DNA of 64,000 nucleotides from Kiloniella majae (GCF_002118315.1 NZ_MTSZ01000006.1:124001-188000); one strand, 5' to 3'. Numbered from the stretch's first letter, positions 26,994-35,547 are shown. Made by a program: numbers and translations. Notes: a model not told the origin generated them from the letters alone.

Positions 26994-27072
26994 ATTTACC
27001 AGCAGTGAATGATTTATTCCAAAAATGATCTGGGTTTATCCAGAAGTAATTTGATTTTACAAGGAGATTACC

Positions 27073-27672
27073 ATGAAAATAGTTTTAGTCGGCGCAAGCG
27101 GTACAATTGGTAAAGCCGTACACAAAGAACTGTCTGTTCGTCACGAAGTGATAACGGCAGGTCGTTCCACGGGTGATCTACGGATTGATATCACCGATAA
27201 AGAAACCATCAAAACTGCTTTGTCCTCGGTTGGAAGCTTTGATGCGCTGGTTTCCACAACGGGCTCTGTTCATTTTGGCGAATTTATGGAAATGAACGAA
27301 GAAGAGTATATGGTCGGCATCAAAAACAAATTGATGGGCCAGGTCAATCTTGTCCTGATTGGGCGTGATTACATTTCACCAGAAGGTTCTTTCACCTTGA
27401 GTACCGGCATCCTGAACCGCGACCCCATTCGTTTGGGCAGTTCAGCGGCAATGGTCAATGGCGCAATCGATAGCTTCGTAATGGCCGCCGCGATGGAAAT
27501 GCCAAACAGAGTTCGTATCAACTCTGTCAGTCCTACGGTCATCACAGAAGCAATGGATAGCTATGGCCCCTACTTCAGAGGTTATGCCCCGGTTGATGCG
27601 GATTTAGCCGCGTTGGCTTATAGCAAGTCTGTGGAAGGCATACAGACAGGACAGACCTATATTGTCGATTAG
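27073..27672 (+). CDS. Short-chain dehydrogenase/reductase (small form)
   Basis: This 199-residue Rossmann protein has the N-terminal NAD(P) loop VLVGASGTIGKAV. The middle segment GSFTLSTGILNRDP replaces the common catalytic serine block, and SAAMVNGAIDSFV stands where the Tyr-x3-Lys usually sits. The classic YxxxK pair is not evident, as in the short PRK07578-like family. A good Shine-Dalgarno (AAGGAG) lies 8 bases before the ATG. It is divergent from its probable LysR regulator. The substrate is not known. Confidence 0.88.
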   Translation: MKIVLVGASGTIGKAVHKELSVRHEVITAGRSTGDLRIDITDKETIKTALSSVGSFDALVSTTGSVHFGEFMEMNEEEYMVGIKNKLMGQVNLVLIGRDYISPEGSFTLSTGILNRDPIRLGSSAAMVNGAIDSFVMAAAMEMPNRVRINSVSPTVITEAMDSYGPYFRGYAPVDADLAALAYSKSVEGIQTGQTYIVD

Positions 27673-27684
27673 ATTACGTTTTTT

Positions 27685-27734
27685 GCTGACGGGGATACTT
27701 GTCGTTATCCACAGGTATTGCCCGTTAGTCGGAG
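27685..27734. repeat. Hairpin after the SDR gene
   Basis: CTGACGGG and CCCGTTAG (one G-U), with inner ATAC/GTAT, form a long hairpin shortly after the SDR stop. It has no U tract, so termination is uncertain. Confidence 0.4.
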
Positions 27735-27866
27735 CGATTTCTTTCTAGCAAAAACACGTTAACTGCTCATTACATAAAAATATCGAACAGTTAAGTTTAA
27801 CTGCGGCACATAGTGCTCCTTGAATGACAGGAGTATAGTTTCTGAATTAAGGAGTATTTTGAGCTT

Positions 27867-28451
27867 ATGTCTATTATCATTGCAATGTGTACCTATGCCC
27901 TGACCATGTCGATTTCACCGGGGCCAGTGAATGTTATTACCATGACATCTGGTCTGAACCATGGTGTTTACCGAACCATTCCCTTTGTTGCCGGGGCAAC
28001 GATTGGCTTTACCTTGTTACTTTTTGCAATTGGTTTGGGTGCGGCAGAGCTTATAATGCTATTCCCGCAAACTATGCAGGTAATTGGTTATGTGGGCGCG
28101 GCATTTATGCTTTATATGGCGTATAAGATCGCTTTTTCCACGGGGACAATCTCACTTGAAGAAAGATCAGAACCCGGATTTTATCAAGGGATGCTGCTCA
28201 ATATTTTAAACCCGAAAGCCTGGATTGCCTCTATCTCTGGTGTGACCGCCTTTACCGCAAAGGGCGATGTCTCAAGCCTTTTTCTCTTCTGCGCGTTATA
28301 TTTTGTGATTTGTTTTATTGGGGTGGGCACGTGGGCTGTCGTTGGAAAACAAGCTAAAATTCTGGTTCAAACGGAAAAGCACCTGCGCCTGTTCAATATC
28401 TTTATGGGAACAGGCTTGGCAGCGGTCGCCCTCTATTTACTTTTATTTTAA
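27867..28451 (+). CDS. LysE-family amino-acid exporter
   Basis: This 194-residue inner-membrane protein has five to six hydrophobic helices. The family start is SPGPVNVITMTSGLNHG; the block GAAFMLYMAYKIAF and the motif LLNILNPKAWIASISG are typical of LysE/RhtB exporters. It is expected to export amino acids or similar metabolites. It is downstream of the SDR gene after a 194-bp gap with its own likely promoter. An AAGGAG lies about 12 bases before the ATG, rather far. Confidence 0.9.
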   Translation: MSIIIAMCTYALTMSISPGPVNVITMTSGLNHGVYRTIPFVAGATIGFTLLLFAIGLGAAELIMLFPQTMQVIGYVGAAFMLYMAYKIAFSTGTISLEERSEPGFYQGMLLNILNPKAWIASISGVTAFTAKGDVSSLFLFCALYFVICFIGVGTWAVVGKQAKILVQTEKHLRLFNIFMGTGLAAVALYLLLF

Positions 28452-28462
28452 ACCTCCCCCCC

Positions 28463-28872
28463 CTAAAGCGGCAAATAATTACCGCTCATGGAGTTCTGTT
28501 CTGGAAATTTTCGGATAGGAAGTTTCCGTTTAAGTTCTATTGGTAAAACTGTGGTGATTTTTTTAAGGCTATCACACTGTGGTTTGTCGTGCTCAATCCA
28601 CAGTGTGGCCCCTGTTCTATCGAGAATATTATCAATGCGTACAAAGGAACGGATGCTGCTTTTTTTATCATTCCAGATCGGTAGGCCGTAATTTTCTCTA
28701 TTTTCCTGAAAGTGATACAGATTTCCGGAAATGATAATGGGACCTATGTCTAGGTGTGGAGAGAATAACCACGGTACCATCACCAAACACATCATGATCA
28801 CCGTTTAGCTTTATGTTTTTACCTTTTCAAACTTGGTGTAATCGGCTGGAACAAAGCCATGGTGATATACTT
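28463..28872 (-). pseudogene. Decayed MBL-fold N-acyl-homoserine lactonase-family gene
   Basis: Read on the minus strand, this stretch keeps three pieces of one protein family in order. HGFVPADYTKFEKVK is followed by an in-frame stop. Then IKLNGDHDVFGDGTVVILSTP appears in another frame, and GPIIISGNLYHF with ENRENYGLPIWN and GATLWIEHDK returns to the first frame. These match the C-terminal half of AttM/AhlD-like metallo-beta-lactamase hydrolases. The metal-binding segment after STP (normally GHTPGH) is deleted, and the N-terminal HxHxDH half is absent. The gene is therefore dead. It fills the otherwise gene-free gap 28452-28919. Family assignment is from memory of conserved motifs. Confidence 0.8.
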
Positions 28873-28919
28873 GTGTGCTTTTAATTATGGTTTTTGTTTT
28901 TATGAAAAAAGTGGAATAT

Positions 28920-29285
28920 ATGAACTATATCACTTCTTATAAGGAAAGAGACTTAATGGTCTTAGATAATGATTCTTGGTTGATTGAGGTTGGCGATCAC
29001 GTAATTCAAAAGAAAACGAGTGAAGGGACTGAAAGCCTTTCTGAAATTGAAATGGCTATTTATTGCTTCTGGGTTCTCGATTATTCTGTCAGAAACTCTG
29101 GTAGCCTAGAAGAGATAGAGGATATCTATCCACAGGCTGTTAATCAGTTGATTGATATTTTCCAAAAAAATAAATGGCGCTCTAGTACGTTTCTTGCTCT
29201 TGCCGAATTAGATCGTAACGCATTTTGCCGTAATTATTATGCTGAGTTTGATCAGATATGTAATGAATTACGGGCAGCTTATTAG
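28920..29285 (+). CDS. Hypothetical acidic protein
   Basis: This protein of about 121 residues is rich in acidic and aromatic residues and probably all-helical, with no signal peptide. The block IYCFWVLDYSVRNSGSLEEI loosely recalls the DMP19/DUF4375 fold, but the match is weak. The ATG at 28920 (MNYITSY) is chosen over a GTG at 28875; a third option, ATG 28956, has AAGGA 10 bases upstream. It abuts the pseudogene head to head. Function unknown. Confidence 0.6.
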   Translation: MNYITSYKERDLMVLDNDSWLIEVGDHVIQKKTSEGTESLSEIEMAIYCFWVLDYSVRNSGSLEEIEDIYPQAVNQLIDIFQKNKWRSSTFLALAELDRNAFCRNYYAEFDQICNELRAAY

Positions 29286-29342
29286 TAGGCGAATCATAAG
29301 TCTCCAATATGTAAACTTATTTCAGGACGGGATGTGAATAAC

Positions 29343-29373
29343 AAAAAGGGCCGCCATTTTGGCAGCCCTTTTC
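29343..29373 (-). terminator. Terminator of the rplM-rpsI operon
   Basis: The stem AAGGGCTGCC / GGCGGCCCTT (one mismatch) with loop AAAAT is followed on the minus strand by TTTTTGTT. It lies 28 bp after rpsI. Confidence 0.9.
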
Positions 29374-29401
29374 GAATTTCTGAACTTCTGTTCTTCGAAG
29401 C

Positions 29402-29887
29402 TTAACGCTTGGAGAACTGGAAGCTACGACGGGCTTTCGCCTTACCGTATTTCTTACGTTCAACAACACGGGCATCACGTGTAAGGAAGCCGCGTGCTTT
29501 AAGCGCAGGACGAAGGCCTGGCTCGAAGTAAGTAAGAGCTTTTGAGATACCGTGACGAACAGCACCAGCTTGACCAGAAAGACCACCGCCTTTAACTGTG
29601 CAAACTACGTCGAACTGACCAGAGCGCTCAACAGTCTCGAAAGGCTGTGCGATCATCATACGTAGAACTGGACGCGCGAAGTAAACTTCCTGTTCGCGAC
29701 CGTTTACGGTGATTTTACCAGTACCTGGCTTGATCCATACGCGAGCAATGGCGTCTTTACGCTTACCAGTAGCATAAGCACGACCTTGTGCGTCTAGTTT
29801 TGGCTCGGCAACAACTGCGGTTGTATCTTCGACTGCAGGTGCTGCACCGCCAAGATCACTCAAAGAGTTGAGGGTTTCTTCAGCCAT
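29402..29887 (-). CDS. rpsI: 30S ribosomal protein S9
   Basis: The 161-residue small-subunit protein has an N-terminal acidic, Ala-rich extension (about residues 1-33) common in alphaproteobacteria. The S9 domain begins at [20 protein letters not shown] and ends with the basic tail [16 protein letters not shown] that reaches into the P site. It starts 2 bp after rplM and ends at a strong terminator. Confidence 0.98.
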   Translation of the reverse strand: MAEETLNSLSDLGGAAPAVEDTTAVVAEPKLDAQGRAYATGKRKDAIARVWIKPGTGKITVNGREQEVYFARPVLRMMIAQPFETVERSGQFDVVCTVKGGGLSGQAGAVRHGISKALTYFEPGLRPALKARGFLTRDARVVERKKYGKAKARRSFQFSKR

Positions 29888-29889
29888 TG

Positions 29890-30354
29890 TTACTGGCTCC
29901 TCTTGTTCTTGGTGTTTTTAGAAGCAAAATCCAGAACTTCTGGCTGCTGAGCTTCATGATTGTGGTCAGGACCAACAACAACGCGAAGGTTGCGCATTTG
30001 CTGACGACCGAGAGGACCTTTAGGAACCATACGTTCGATAGCTTTTTGAACAACACGCTCAGGGAAGCGACCGTCCAGGATCTGACCAGCTGTACGTTCT
30101 TTGATACCGCCAGGGTGGCCAGTATGCCAGTAGTACTTTTTGTCAGCCAATTTGTTACCTGTAAGGGCGACTTTCTCGGCATTGATGATGATAACATTAT
30201 CACCACAATCCATGTGTGGTGTGAATGTTACTTTGTTTTTACCGCGCAGGATATTTGCGACTTCGACAGCCAAGCGACCGAGAACAATGCCTTCAGCATC
30301 GATCACGAACCACTTTTTCTCGATATCTGCGGGTTTAGCAGAATAAGTTTTCAT
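29890..30354 (-). CDS. rplM: 50S ribosomal protein L13
   Basis: The 154-residue large-subunit protein has the family opening [21 protein letters not shown] and the blocks [31 protein letters not shown] and [17 protein letters not shown]. It is first in the two-gene rplM-rpsI operon, with a strong promoter about 70 bp upstream. Confidence 0.98.
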   Translation of the reverse strand: MKTYSAKPADIEKKWFVIDAEGIVLGRLAVEVANILRGKNKVTFTPHMDCGDNVIIINAEKVALTGNKLADKKYYWHTGHPGGIKERTAGQILDGRFPERVVQKAIERMVPKGPLGRQQMRNLRVVVGPDHNHEAQQPEVLDFASKNTKNKRSQ

Positions 30355-30420
30355 TTAACAGAGCCATTGCATACTGTTGTATAAGGGGCAAGACACACCT
30401 TAGTGCTCTTGCGTTGGTGG

Positions 30421-30449
30421 GTTCTAATACAGTGAATAACAGCTGTCAA
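30421..30449 (-). promoter_or_regulatory. Promoter of rplM-rpsI
   Basis: On the minus strand a perfect -35 TTGACA (30444-30449) is followed after 17 bp by TAGAAC (30421-30426). This puts the start of transcription about 60 bases before rplM. Confidence 0.6.
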
Positions 30450-30641
30450 ACAAAAATATTTCAGAAGAATTTTATTTTATCAATAAAAACAACAAGTTAA
30501 GATTGCGGTAATATGGTACCCCATAAATTTCAACTTTTTTATCCCCAAATAAATTTTTCCGGGGAAGAAACAAATCTGTTGTCTGCATGAGAACCACGCG
30601 TAAAGATGCGACTTCGTATATAATATAAATATGGAGTATGT

Positions 30642-31850
30642 ATGACCAAGACATCAGATGTCGTTATTATTGGTGGAGGCATTATCGGAAGTGCCGCAGC
30701 TTTCTTTCTGGCAAGGGATACGACATTTAGCGGGAAGATTACCGTCATAGAAAAGGACAATAGCTATCAAGGATCATCAACAACCTTGTCTGCGGCGTCA
30801 ATTCGACAGCAATTTTCTACGCCTGAGAACATTAATATATCCCTCTTTGGTATAGGTTTCCTGCGTAACCTTTCTGAACATCTGGCATTAAACACAGAGC
30901 AACAGCCCACAAACTCACTGGATATCGGCCTGCAGGAAAAGGGGTATTTACTTCTTGCCAGTGATAAGGGGCAGGAAACACTTCAAAATAACAACTGGAT
31001 ACAAAAGGAACTCGGGGCTGATATCTCGCTTTTAACCCCTGCCCTTTTAGAAGAACGTTTTCCCTGGATGAACTGTGATGATATTGCTTTGGGGTCTTTG
31101 GGGCTATCAGGTGAAGGCTGGTTTGATGCCTATAGCCTGTTGCAATTGTTCAGGGCAAAAAACAAAGAGCTGGGCGTTATATATAAAGACGGCGAAGTTA
31201 CCGGTTTTGTGAAATCAGGTGATGAGATTATCGCGGCAGAACTGAAAACGCCTGAAAGTGTTTCGGGTGAAAAAATTTCGGGCGAACACTTTATTAATGC
31301 TGCGGGGCCTATGGCGTCTCGGATTGCCGCTATGGCTGGCATAGATATTCCGATTGAAAGCCGCAAGCGATGTGTCTTTGTCTTTAACTGCCGCGAAGAA
31401 ATAACCAACAGCCCGCTTGTGGTCGATATCAACGGGGTTTATTTCAGGCCAGAGGGCGAACACTTTATCTGTGGCACCTCTCCGCTGGATGGCCATGACC
31501 CCGAGTGTTTTGATTATCACGTGGATTACAATCTTTTTGACGAGCATATCTGGCCCACCCTTGCCAATCGGGTCACGGCCTTTGAATCAATCAAACAGAT
31601 CAATGCATGGGCCGGACACTATGCATACAACCTGTTGGATCAAAACGTCGTGCTGGGAACGCACCCTGATGTGGGTAATCTATATTTTGCCAACGGCTTT
31701 AGCGGGCATGGTCTGCAACAGGCACCTGCGGTCGGTCGGGCGTTGTCAGAATTGATTATTTACGGAAAATACCGGAGTCTGGATCTGTCCATCTTTGGTA
31801 TGGAAAGAATTATAAATAAAACGCCTGTCAAAGAGCTGAATGTGATATAG
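30642..31850 (+). CDS. FAD-dependent amino-acid/glycine-type oxidoreductase
   Basis: This 402-residue DAO-superfamily flavoprotein has the N-terminal dinucleotide-binding motif VVIIGGGIIGSAAAFFLA (residues 7-24) and an acidic Glu at the end of the second strand (KITVIEKD). The C-terminal FAD-contact segment NLYFANGFSGHGLQQAPAVGRALSELI is typical of the sarcosine-oxidase beta/FOXRED1/DadA-like group. It probably oxidises an amino or N-methyl group, but the substrate is unknown. GGAG lies 5 bases before the ATG. It is monocistronic. Confidence 0.9.
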   Translation: MTKTSDVVIIGGGIIGSAAAFFLARDTTFSGKITVIEKDNSYQGSSTTLSAASIRQQFSTPENINISLFGIGFLRNLSEHLALNTEQQPTNSLDIGLQEKGYLLLASDKGQETLQNNNWIQKELGADISLLTPALLEERFPWMNCDDIALGSLGLSGEGWFDAYSLLQLFRAKNKELGVIYKDGEVTGFVKSGDEIIAAELKTPESVSGEKISGEHFINAAGPMASRIAAMAGIDIPIESRKRCVFVFNCREEITNSPLVVDINGVYFRPEGEHFICGTSPLDGHDPECFDYHVDYNLFDEHIWPTLANRVTAFESIKQINAWAGHYAYNLLDQNVVLGTHPDVGNLYFANGFSGHGLQQAPAVGRALSELIIYGKYRSLDLSIFGMERIINKTPVKELNVI

Positions 31851-31869
31851 ATATTAACGTTAATTAACC

Positions 31870-31918
31870 ATGGTAAGGTATTGTTTTTAATTAATAATAA
31901 GACAATGCCTTGCCATGT
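31870..31918. repeat. Long AT-rich imperfect hairpin after the oxidoreductase gene
   Basis: CATGG-AAGG-ATTGT pairs with ACAAT-CCTT-CCATG, two T-G wobbles included, giving 16 bp around an AT-rich loop. It lies 20 bp after the stop. No terminal U run on plus; it may act as terminator or 3' stabiliser. Confidence 0.5.
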
Positions 31919-32001
31919 TGATGTCTCGTTATCCATTCTGTTCACATTCTTACCACTTTTTTGCCCCACCACGGCTTTGTTTTTTTCCTTATATTAAAGT
32001 C

Positions 32002-32181
32002 ATGGGAAACTTTAATAGAATATATCGCACAGATATGCGGGCCAAGATGTCAATGTCATCACATGTCGACAAGAATGACGATATTGATGTTGATCGTCTG
32101 GTTTGGGACGTCGAGTACAGAGAAATCGTCAAGCGGCTTTTGCAACCCAAAGGCAATACCTCTGTTTCACTTGGCGCTTAA
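32002..32181 (+). CDS. Small conserved alphaproteobacterial protein
   Basis: A short protein of 59 residues (44 if the second ATG at 32047 is used). The conserved-looking part is DVDRLVWDVEYREIVKRLL, a pattern I associate with short uncharacterised proteins of Rhodospirillales. It is acidic then basic, helical, with no signal peptide. It lies 55 bp before the next small gene and may be co-transcribed with it. No function can be assigned. Confidence 0.55.
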   Translation: MGNFNRIYRTDMRAKMSMSSHVDKNDDIDVDRLVWDVEYREIVKRLLQPKGNTSVSLGA

Positions 32182-32236
32182 CCCAAGCTCTTAAGATCTT
32201 TGGCAATTTTATCCGGTTTGTGATAGAATTGCGATT

Positions 32237-32527
32237 ATGCCCGAGAAGAAAAAACAATCCAAAAAACCAAATTCCAAACAACTTGAATGGCTTCAACGCG
32301 GCCTTGATCAAGCGGGTGGAAAACTGCCCCTTTTTGATGAACACGGTCAACACTATGATGTTCGCTTGATAAAAGCCTGTATTGATCACGGATGGGCTGA
32401 GCCGTGGTTCAGTAATGCCCTGAAGCCCGACTGGATTGTTTGCAAGCTGACAAAAAAGGGGAGAGATTTTTGTGCCTCCACCCCTCATCCATCTCCCCGA
32501 TCTTCTGGTCGTGTTTCGGCGTCTTAA
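32237..32527 (+). CDS. Small conserved hypothetical protein
   Basis: This 96-residue basic protein has the core SKQLEWLQRGLDQAGGKLPLFDEHG followed by KACIDHGWAEPWFSNALKPDWIVCKLTKKGR. The order of helices and the closing strand resemble a small winged-helix domain, and a conserved alphaproteobacterial family of this shape is known to me only as hypothetical. Two cysteines are present. Possible DNA binding is inference. Confidence 0.7.
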   Translation: MPEKKKQSKKPNSKQLEWLQRGLDQAGGKLPLFDEHGQHYDVRLIKACIDHGWAEPWFSNALKPDWIVCKLTKKGRDFCASTPHPSPRSSGRVSAS

Positions 32528-32592
32528 AGCAATTTTGCTTTGTTTTTTTAATTGACGCTTTCATGAAACCTCTGTGAAAAGTCAGACAATCA

Positions 32593-32608
32593 TTGACTGT
32601 TTAGTCAA
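32593..32608. promoter_or_regulatory. Palindrome TTGACT-N4-AGTCAA upstream of phaZ
   Basis: A perfect 6+6 inverted repeat with a 4-nt spacer, 196 bp before the phaZ start. It could be a regulator site; no known factor is assigned. Confidence 0.35.
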
Positions 32609-32629
32609 AGATGCTTAGCTTTTGAGTTA

Positions 32630-32646
32630 ATTGTGCGGTGCACAAT
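32630..32646. promoter_or_regulatory. Palindrome ATTGTGC-N3-GCACAAT upstream of phaZ, possible PhaR site
   Basis: A perfect 7+7 inverted repeat with a 3-nt spacer, 158 bp before phaZ. Its core TGC-N3-GCA matches the TGC/GCA-rich sites described for alphaproteobacterial PhaR regulators of PHA genes. The link is inference; the phaC promoter region at 5070-5229 shows no clear copy. Confidence 0.4.
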
Positions 32647-32803
32647 AATATAATTTTGACTAATTTAGATCCGACTGACGACCGTCCTGCAAGACAACCA
32701 ATATTGATTATAGGTTTTCTTTTGGTCGGAATTTCGTTTGAACAGAAGGTCATTTGCAGCTTTTAAACAAATAAAGCTGCTTCATTTGTTAGGGGTAGAT
32801 GAC

Positions 32804-34030
32804 GTGTTATATACATACTTTGATATGCAAAGCGCAGCGTTGGGACCAATGCGCGCCATGACGCAGCTCACAAAAACCTATTTCAACAACCCTCTGTTCC
32901 CCTTTTCCCAAACCTACATGGGAAAAATAATGGCAGCGAGTGCCGATGTTATCGAAGGTGTTATTCGGCATCGAGGAAAGCCCGAGTGGGGCTTTCAGGC
33001 TATTCACCGTGAAGACGGAATACATCCTATTGATCTTGCCAGAATTGATCACAGACCTTTTGGTGATCTCATCCGTTTTAAGTGTGACCTTGCAAAGTCC
33101 CCGAAAAAGATATTGCTCGTCTCCCCGATGTCAGGTCACTTTGCCACTTTATTACGCGGGACGGTAAAGACCCTTGTGGAGCATCATGAAGTCTATGTCA
33201 CGGATTGGACGGATGCCAGTAAGGTGCCTGCGTCTGATGGTGAATTTGGGCTGGATGAGTATATCGAATATCTTGTTGACTACATGAAACTGCTAGGCCC
33301 GGACCTGCATGTCATTGCCGTGTGTCAACCTGCCCCACTGGTTCTTGCTGCGGTTTCGATCTTGGCGGCAAATGATGATTCGGCTCAACCAAGTACCATG
33401 ACCCTGATGGGAGGCCCGATTGATCCCGGGGCTGCAGAAACCGAGGTCACAAAACTGGCGGATAGTAAGTCCCTTTCCTGGTTCAAGGATAACCTGACTG
33501 CAACGGTTCCTCTTCAATACGAAGGATCAGGGCGTCGCGTTTATCCGGGGTTTCTGCAGTTGGCTGCATTTATATCCATGAATTCCATGCGCCACGTTGA
33601 TGCCCATATGCAGCACTTTAACAACCTTGTAAAAGGTGATGGGGATTCAGCAGAAAGTCATAATAAGTTTTATGATGAATATCTTTCAGTGATGGATGTC
33701 ACGGCTGAATTCTATCTGGATACAATTGAGCACATCTTTCAGGAAAGAAGCCTTCCCAATGGCACGATGACCTGGAAAGGGCAGTTAATTGATCCGTCAA
33801 AAATCAAAAAAACCGCGCTTCTGACTGTCGAGGGCGAGTTGGATGATATCTCTGCACCAGGGCAAACCGAGGCCGCGCATGAAATGTGCAGCTCCCTTGC
33901 TAAAAGCAAACACAAAAATCACGTTGAAGCCGGTGTCGGGCATTATGGTATCTTTAATGGTCGCAAGTGGCGTGAAAGTGTTTCTGTTGTCATCAATGAC
34001 TTTATTGAAAAACATCATCCAAAGCCTTAG
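32804..34030 (+). CDS. phaZ: Intracellular poly(3-hydroxybutyrate) depolymerase
   Basis: This 408-residue enzyme breaks down intracellular PHB granules. It has the family start LYTYFDMQSAALGPMRA, the lipase-like box AVCQPAP with catalytic Cys174, an Asp in TVEGELDDISAPGQT and the His in EAGVGHYGIFNGRKW. GTG at 32804 is chosen because AGGGG lies 8 bases upstream and the family begins here. A TTG at 32738 would add 22 unusual residues. It is followed by a very strong terminator. Together with phaC it closes the polymer cycle. Confidence 0.94.
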   Translation: MLYTYFDMQSAALGPMRAMTQLTKTYFNNPLFPFSQTYMGKIMAASADVIEGVIRHRGKPEWGFQAIHREDGIHPIDLARIDHRPFGDLIRFKCDLAKSPKKILLVSPMSGHFATLLRGTVKTLVEHHEVYVTDWTDASKVPASDGEFGLDEYIEYLVDYMKLLGPDLHVIAVCQPAPLVLAAVSILAANDDSAQPSTMTLMGGPIDPGAAETEVTKLADSKSLSWFKDNLTATVPLQYEGSGRRVYPGFLQLAAFISMNSMRHVDAHMQHFNNLVKGDGDSAESHNKFYDEYLSVMDVTAEFYLDTIEHIFQERSLPNGTMTWKGQLIDPSKIKKTALLTVEGELDDISAPGQTEAAHEMCSSLAKSKHKNHVEAGVGHYGIFNGRKWRESVSVVINDFIEKHHPKP

Positions 34031-34094
34031 TTTTTAGAACAAGAGCGCGAATAAGTCATAGAATTAATTATCTTTTTATAAATATGTACTATTT

Positions 34095-34127
34095 AAGGTT
34101 AGATGTAATCTACATCTAACCTTTTTT
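34095..34127 (+). terminator. Terminator of phaZ
   Basis: A perfect 13-bp stem (34095-34107 with 34111-34123), a tight 3-nt loop and TTTT afterwards. Confidence 0.93.
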
Positions 34128-34139
34128 GGTGCTCGCCCT

Positions 34140-34748
34140 ATGTCAATACGACGTTATAGTTCTTTGTTTGTTGTTATCCTTTGTTCATCTCTGATCCTGA
34201 GTGGTTGTGAAAGTGTCTATGATGATACAAAAGGCTGGGGCGTTGATCTGTGGGAAGATATCAAGAAGGGTTCCAAAAAGGCGGCAAATTCCACGAAAGA
34301 AGCACTTGATTCGCTTGCTGAAAAAGACGGCGATCCTGAAGAAACTGATAGCCCGAAAAAAGTTGATGGTGATCAAATAAAAACGACAGCACTTGATGCT
34401 GATGATGCCAATAGCGTTGCCCCAAAGGGGCAAAAGATTACCCCTGCCCCCTTAAAGAATTCAGAAAAAATCGCTCAACCACCTGTTATCAAAACCACGG
34501 GTAAATATGCTGTTCATTTGTCTTCCAATAAAAGCAAGGCAAGTGCTGAAAAAGAATGGGCCGAATTAAAGAGTGTCTTCCCCAAAGAAACCAACGGATT
34601 AAGCTTGCAGCTAAAGCCCGTCAAAATAACAGGAAAAGGTACATTTTATCGTGTTTTGGGTGCAGCCTTTGGCAATAGGGCTGATGCCAATAAAGCCTGT
34701 GAATCCTTCAAACGAAAGAAACAGTATTGCGCTGCTGTTAAGTTATAA
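34140..34748 (+). CDS. Lipoprotein with SPOR-like C-terminal domain
   Basis: This 202-residue lipoprotein has the signal peptide end LILSGC (Cys23). An acidic, Lys-rich linker (about 40-115) follows, then a C-terminal domain starting at GKYAVHLSSNKSKASAEKEWAEL and ending RADANKACESFKRKKQYCAAVKL. This has the beta-alpha-beta repeat and pattern of SPOR domains, which bind denuded peptidoglycan at the septum. It starts just after the phaZ terminator. Confidence 0.82.
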   Translation: MSIRRYSSLFVVILCSSLILSGCESVYDDTKGWGVDLWEDIKKGSKKAANSTKEALDSLAEKDGDPEETDSPKKVDGDQIKTTALDADDANSVAPKGQKITPAPLKNSEKIAQPPVIKTTGKYAVHLSSNKSKASAEKEWAELKSVFPKETNGLSLQLKPVKITGKGTFYRVLGAAFGNRADANKACESFKRKKQYCAAVKL

Positions 34749-34770
34749 AGCCAGGTAGAGCTTTGAGTAT

Positions 34771-35547
34771 TTAGATACCCAGTGTCCCCTTAAGCTGCGC
34801 AACCTTTTCTCGGGCACCTTTGACGACAAAGCCAATATCACTACCATCAAGAACCATGTCATAACCGGATTTAAAAAGAGCTTCGGCACTTCGCTCCGGT
34901 GTTGGAATAGCACCGAGTAGTTTGCCCGCATCTTTGACAATCTCTTCAACTATAAAGATCGCTTCGAGAACAGCGGGATGATCTGGCTCCCCCGGGTAAC
35001 CAAGGTCGGCTGAAAGATCAGAAGGTCCGATAAAGATCATATCCACACCATCGGTGTTGGCAATTTCTTTCGCGTTTTCGACACCTTCAGCATCTTCAAT
35101 CTGACAAATCAAAAGCACCTGATCGTTAAAATTTTTCAAATAACTTTGAGAGTTAACGCCATAATCGGCGCCTCTAACTATCGTTGACGCAACCCCTCTT
35201 TTGCCTTTGGGTGCATAATGTGATGCCTCAACAGCGTACTCTGCTTCTTCTTTAGTGGATACAGATGGCACCATGACTCCATCGGCACCTGCATCCAGAA
35301 CGCGTTTGATCTTTGCATTGGAATTACTTGAAACCCGGACATAAACTTTGGGGCCATAAGCTTTGGCAGCCTGCATCTGGGTAATCGCATCCATCACGGA
35401 ACCGGGGCCGTGCTCAAGATCAATCATTAAGCAATCATTCCCAGCCTGTGCAATAATCTCGGTAGCGATTGGGCTAAACATATCAATCCAGCACCCAAAA
35501 ACAGGATGATGATCGCCAAGTTTATTTTTTAGCTGTGGACTTGCCAT
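34771..35547 (-). CDS. HpcH/HpaI-family class II aldolase
   Basis: This 258-residue TIM-barrel aldolase has the metal/phosphate motif CLMIDLEHGPG, VRVSSNSNAKIKRVLDAGADGVMVP, KRGVAS and the ligand segment DMIFIGPSDLSADLGYPG. Such enzymes cleave 2-keto-3-deoxy acids or 4-hydroxy-2-oxo acids to pyruvate and an aldehyde in aromatic or sugar-acid catabolism. The ATG at 35547 (MASPQLKNKL) fits the family better than an upstream start at 35601. No pathway partner is adjacent, so the substrate is unknown. Confidence 0.9.
   Translation of the reverse strand: MASPQLKNKLGDHHPVFGCWIDMFSPIATEIIAQAGNDCLMIDLEHGPGSVMDAITQMQAAKAYGPKVYVRVSSNSNAKIKRVLDAGADGVMVPSVSTKEEAEYAVEASHYAPKGKRGVASTIVRGADYGVNSQSYLKNFNDQVLLICQIEDAEGVENAKEIANTDGVDMIFIGPSDLSADLGYPGEPDHPAVLEAIFIVEEIVKDAGKLLGAIPTPERSAEALFKSGYDMVLDGSDIGFVVKGAREKVAQLKGTLGI

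Noticed and set aside
28463-28801. 112-codon minus ORF as an intact gene
   Set aside because: Its N-terminal part is frame-shifted relative to the family, and homologous blocks continue upstream past stops in another frame; it is part of a pseudogene.
29887-30384. 165-codon plus-strand ORF opposite rplM
   Set aside because: It lies antisense to a ribosomal protein gene and its translation resembles no family.
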